Shown in pieces: positions 62,587 to 64,000 of a stretch of 64,000 nucleotides of DNA (within the stretch, counting starts at the first letter, position 1; every line of letters starts with the position of its first letter). Below the pieces are notes generated by a model that saw only the letters and a program-made list of their open reading frames with translations, had not been told where the DNA came from and made no database searches. The translations under genes were made by a program, and so were the position numbers. Source of the stretch: Lachnospiraceae bacterium (lineage in GTDB: Bacteria > Bacillota > Clostridia > Lachnospirales > Lachnospiraceae); NCBI GenBank assembly GCA_022510725.1, contig JAFLSW010000001.1, positions 1-64,000 of the forward strand. The letters are read 5' to 3'.

Positions 62587-63678
62587 ATGAAGATCATGCC
62601 AAACCGGATGGACCGGGGCTTTTATCAGTATCAGGAAGAATTTGAAGAAAAAGCGCTAAAGGTGCTTCGATCCGGCTGGTATGTGCTGGGAGAAGAGGTA
62701 AGTGCCTTTGAAGAGGAATTTGCCGCATATACAGGGGCTAAGTTTTGTGTTGGTTTAGCAAGCGGATTAGATGCTCTCTGGCTGGCATTCCGGGCGCTTA
62801 ATATCGGTTTGGGAGATGAAGTCATTGTACAGGCCAATACCTACATTGCCAGTGTCATGGGCATTACCATCAATGGCGCTCTTCCCGTATTTGTGGAACC
62901 GGATGAGTATTATCAGATCGATGCGGCAAAAATAGAAGAGAAGATCACGGATCGGACCAAGGCGGTTTTGGTGGTTCATTTATATGGACAAGCTGCGGAT
63001 ATGAAGCCTGTTGTGGATCTGTGCAGAAAGTATGATCTAAAACTGATAGAGGATTGTGCCCAGTCCCATGGCGCCTGCTATGATGGAAAGATGACGGGTA
63101 CATTTGGAGATATCGGCTGCTTTTCTTTCTATCCCTCCAAAAACCTGGGAGCTTTTGGAGACGGAGGAGCCATTGTGACTGACAATGAGCAGATTGCAGC
63201 AGATATCAAGGTACTTCGCAACTATGGCAGTGAAAAACGCTATTACAATAAAATAGTGGGGACCAACTCCCGACTGGATGAATTGCAGGCAGGACTTTTG
63301 CGGGTTCGACTTTCCCACATGGATGAGATCACAAAGGAAAAACAGGCTATTGCAGCCCGCTATCTTCGTGAACTCCACAATCCTAAGATAGAGCTTCCAA
63401 AGAAGCGGGAACAGGCGGGACATGTATATCATCAATTTGTCATTCGCTGTAAAGAGCGGGATGAGCTACAAGCATATCTGAACGAGAAGGAGATCGGAAC
63501 CATTATCCATTATCCCATTCCTCCTCACTTAGCAGAGGCTTACAGGTATCTGGGTTTTCTGAAAGGAGCCTTCCCCATAACGGAGCAGTTGGCAGAGGAA
63601 GTGCTTTCTATTCCCATGTATAACGGTATGACAGAAGAAGAACAGGACTTTGTGATCAGGGCCTTAAATGAATTTTAA
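62587..63678 (+). CDS. DegT/DnrJ/EryC1/StrS sugar aminotransferase (FdtB-like)
   Basis: A 363-residue PLP enzyme of the sugar-nucleotide aminotransferase family: LRSGWYVLGEEVSAFEEEFA, GLASGLDALWLAFRAL, VHLYGQAADM, EDCAQSHGACYDGKMTG and the PLP lysine in FSFYPSKNLGAFGDGGAIV near residue 185. The following FdtA-like gene implies that it aminates C3 of a dTDP-3-keto-6-deoxyhexose, giving dTDP-Fuc3N or Qui3N. CGGAGAG lies just upstream. Confidence 0.9.
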   Translation: MKIMPNRMDRGFYQYQEEFEEKALKVLRSGWYVLGEEVSAFEEEFAAYTGAKFCVGLASGLDALWLAFRALNIGLGDEVIVQANTYIASVMGITINGALPVFVEPDEYYQIDAAKIEEKITDRTKAVLVVHLYGQAADMKPVVDLCRKYDLKLIEDCAQSHGACYDGKMTGTFGDIGCFSFYPSKNLGAFGDGGAIVTDNEQIAADIKVLRNYGSEKRYYNKIVGTNSRLDELQAGLLRVRLSHMDEITKEKQAIAARYLRELHNPKIELPKKREQAGHVYHQFVIRCKERDELQAYLNEKEIGTIIHYPIPPHLAEAYRYLGFLKGAFPITEQLAEEVLSIPMYNGMTEEEQDFVIRALNEF

Positions 63679-63690
63679 GAGGGATACAGA

Positions 63691-64000
63691 ATGAAACGAT
63701 TAGAGGAACAATTTCGTATCATTGAATTTAAAGAATACGGAGATGAGAGGGGCAATCTTGTAGTAGCGGAAGGCGATAATATAGATGTGCCCTTTAATAT
63801 CAAACGGGTTTTCTATATGTACGGTTCCGATGATAAGATCATCCGTGGACAGCATGCCAACCGTCGGACGGAGTTTGTGCTGATCAATGTAAGCGGTACC
63901 AGCAAGGTAAAGATGGACAACGGCCATGAGACCAAGGTCGTGGAGTTAAATAAGCCTCGTATGGGCCTGTATATAGAGACTATGGTATGGAAGGATATGT
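63691..64000 (+). CDS. dTDP-sugar 3,4-ketoisomerase, FdtA/QdtA-like cupin (3' end cut by the window)
   Basis: The first 103 residues of a WxcM-like cupin that moves the keto group from C4 to C3 of dTDP-4-keto-6-deoxyglucose. The segment EYGDERGNLVVAE, the start of the cupin (KRVFYMYGS) and IIRGQHANRRTEFVLI (family RGxHAH motif; here HAN) are clear. The usual length is about 135-150, so about a third is outside the window. It lies 12 bases after the aminotransferase, with AGAGGG as ribosome site. Whether the product is the galacto (Fuc3N) or gluco (Qui3N) form cannot be told. Confidence 0.88.
   Translation, partial: MKRLEEQFRIIEFKEYGDERGNLVVAEGDNIDVPFNIKRVFYMYGSDDKIIRGQHANRRTEFVLINVSGTSKVKMDNGHETKVVELNKPRMGLYIETMVWKDM

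Noticed and set aside
1-64000. Prophage, insertion sequences, CRISPR arrays or toxin-antitoxin pairs
   Set aside because: No transposase, integrase, phage structural gene, regular short repeats or paired small genes were seen anywhere.

Overview
The window reads as a chromosomal segment of a flagellated, Gram-positive, low-to-moderate-GC anaerobe of the class Clostridia, most likely family Lachnospiraceae. Supporting signs are a type III glutamine synthetase, Bacillus-like gene orders (mltG-trmR-trhP, mbl-flhO-flhP, comF-yvyF, cdaA-cdaR-glmM), strong GGAGG ribosome sites, sigma-A-type promoters and a large exopolysaccharide locus. I saw no phage, insertion sequence, CRISPR array or rRNA, and no gene-free stretch longer than about 260 bases.

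Region 1 (1-9.5 kb) is housekeeping. It holds the 3' part of RNase J, a YlbF-family protein, a truncated MltG-like protein and a tRNA wobble-uridine module (TrmR-like methyltransferase plus U32 hydroxylation protein). Glutamine synthetase III follows, behind a leader that carries an intrinsic terminator. Next come tRNA-Gln(CUG), an acyl-ACP thioesterase, CvfB and a CPBP protease. Region 2 (9.5-16.7 kb) holds a WecG/TagA glycosyltransferase and a PucR/CdaR-type regulator. These precede a divisome and cell-wall module: ftsE, ftsX, a coiled-coil M23 (EnvC-like) protein and a CtpA-type protease, with a GT14 glycosyltransferase at the end. Region 3 (16.7-21.7 kb) is the uvrB-uvrA excision-repair pair behind a promoter whose -35 is covered by a LexA-like box.

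Region 4 (21.7-33.8 kb) starts with a very good sigma-28-type promoter aimed straight into an intrinsic terminator. It continues with mbl-flhO-flhP-flgJ-like (cell shape plus flagellar rod), recD2, comF, a YvyF-like flagellar protein, two membrane proteins I cannot name, and the c-di-AMP/peptidoglycan precursor set cdaA-cdaR-glmM. An HPr-like gene and leuA follow.

Region 5 (35.5-64 kb) is a mosaic surface-polysaccharide locus whose genes flip strand repeatedly. It encodes glycosyltransferases of several folds (GT2, GT4, GT-C, a GT2/GT-C fusion, a fucosyltransferase-like protein, a GT52-like protein), a GtrB-like polyprenyl-phosphate transferase with a DUF2304 partner, an SGNH hydrolase and three tandem membrane O-acyltransferases. 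It also has sugar-nucleotide enzymes (RfbD, UDP-glucuronate decarboxylase, FdtB- and FdtA-like), a Wzx-type flippase and a DUF6033 protein of unknown role. Together they suggest an acylated, deoxysugar-rich glycan made on a lipid carrier.

The items most worth following up are the sigma-28 promoter/terminator pair at 21.66-21.75 kb, the sigma-28-like promoter and internal duplication of the DUF6033 gene, the glnN leader, the internally duplicated acyltransferase, and a GT2 protein that has lost its DxD-type motif.
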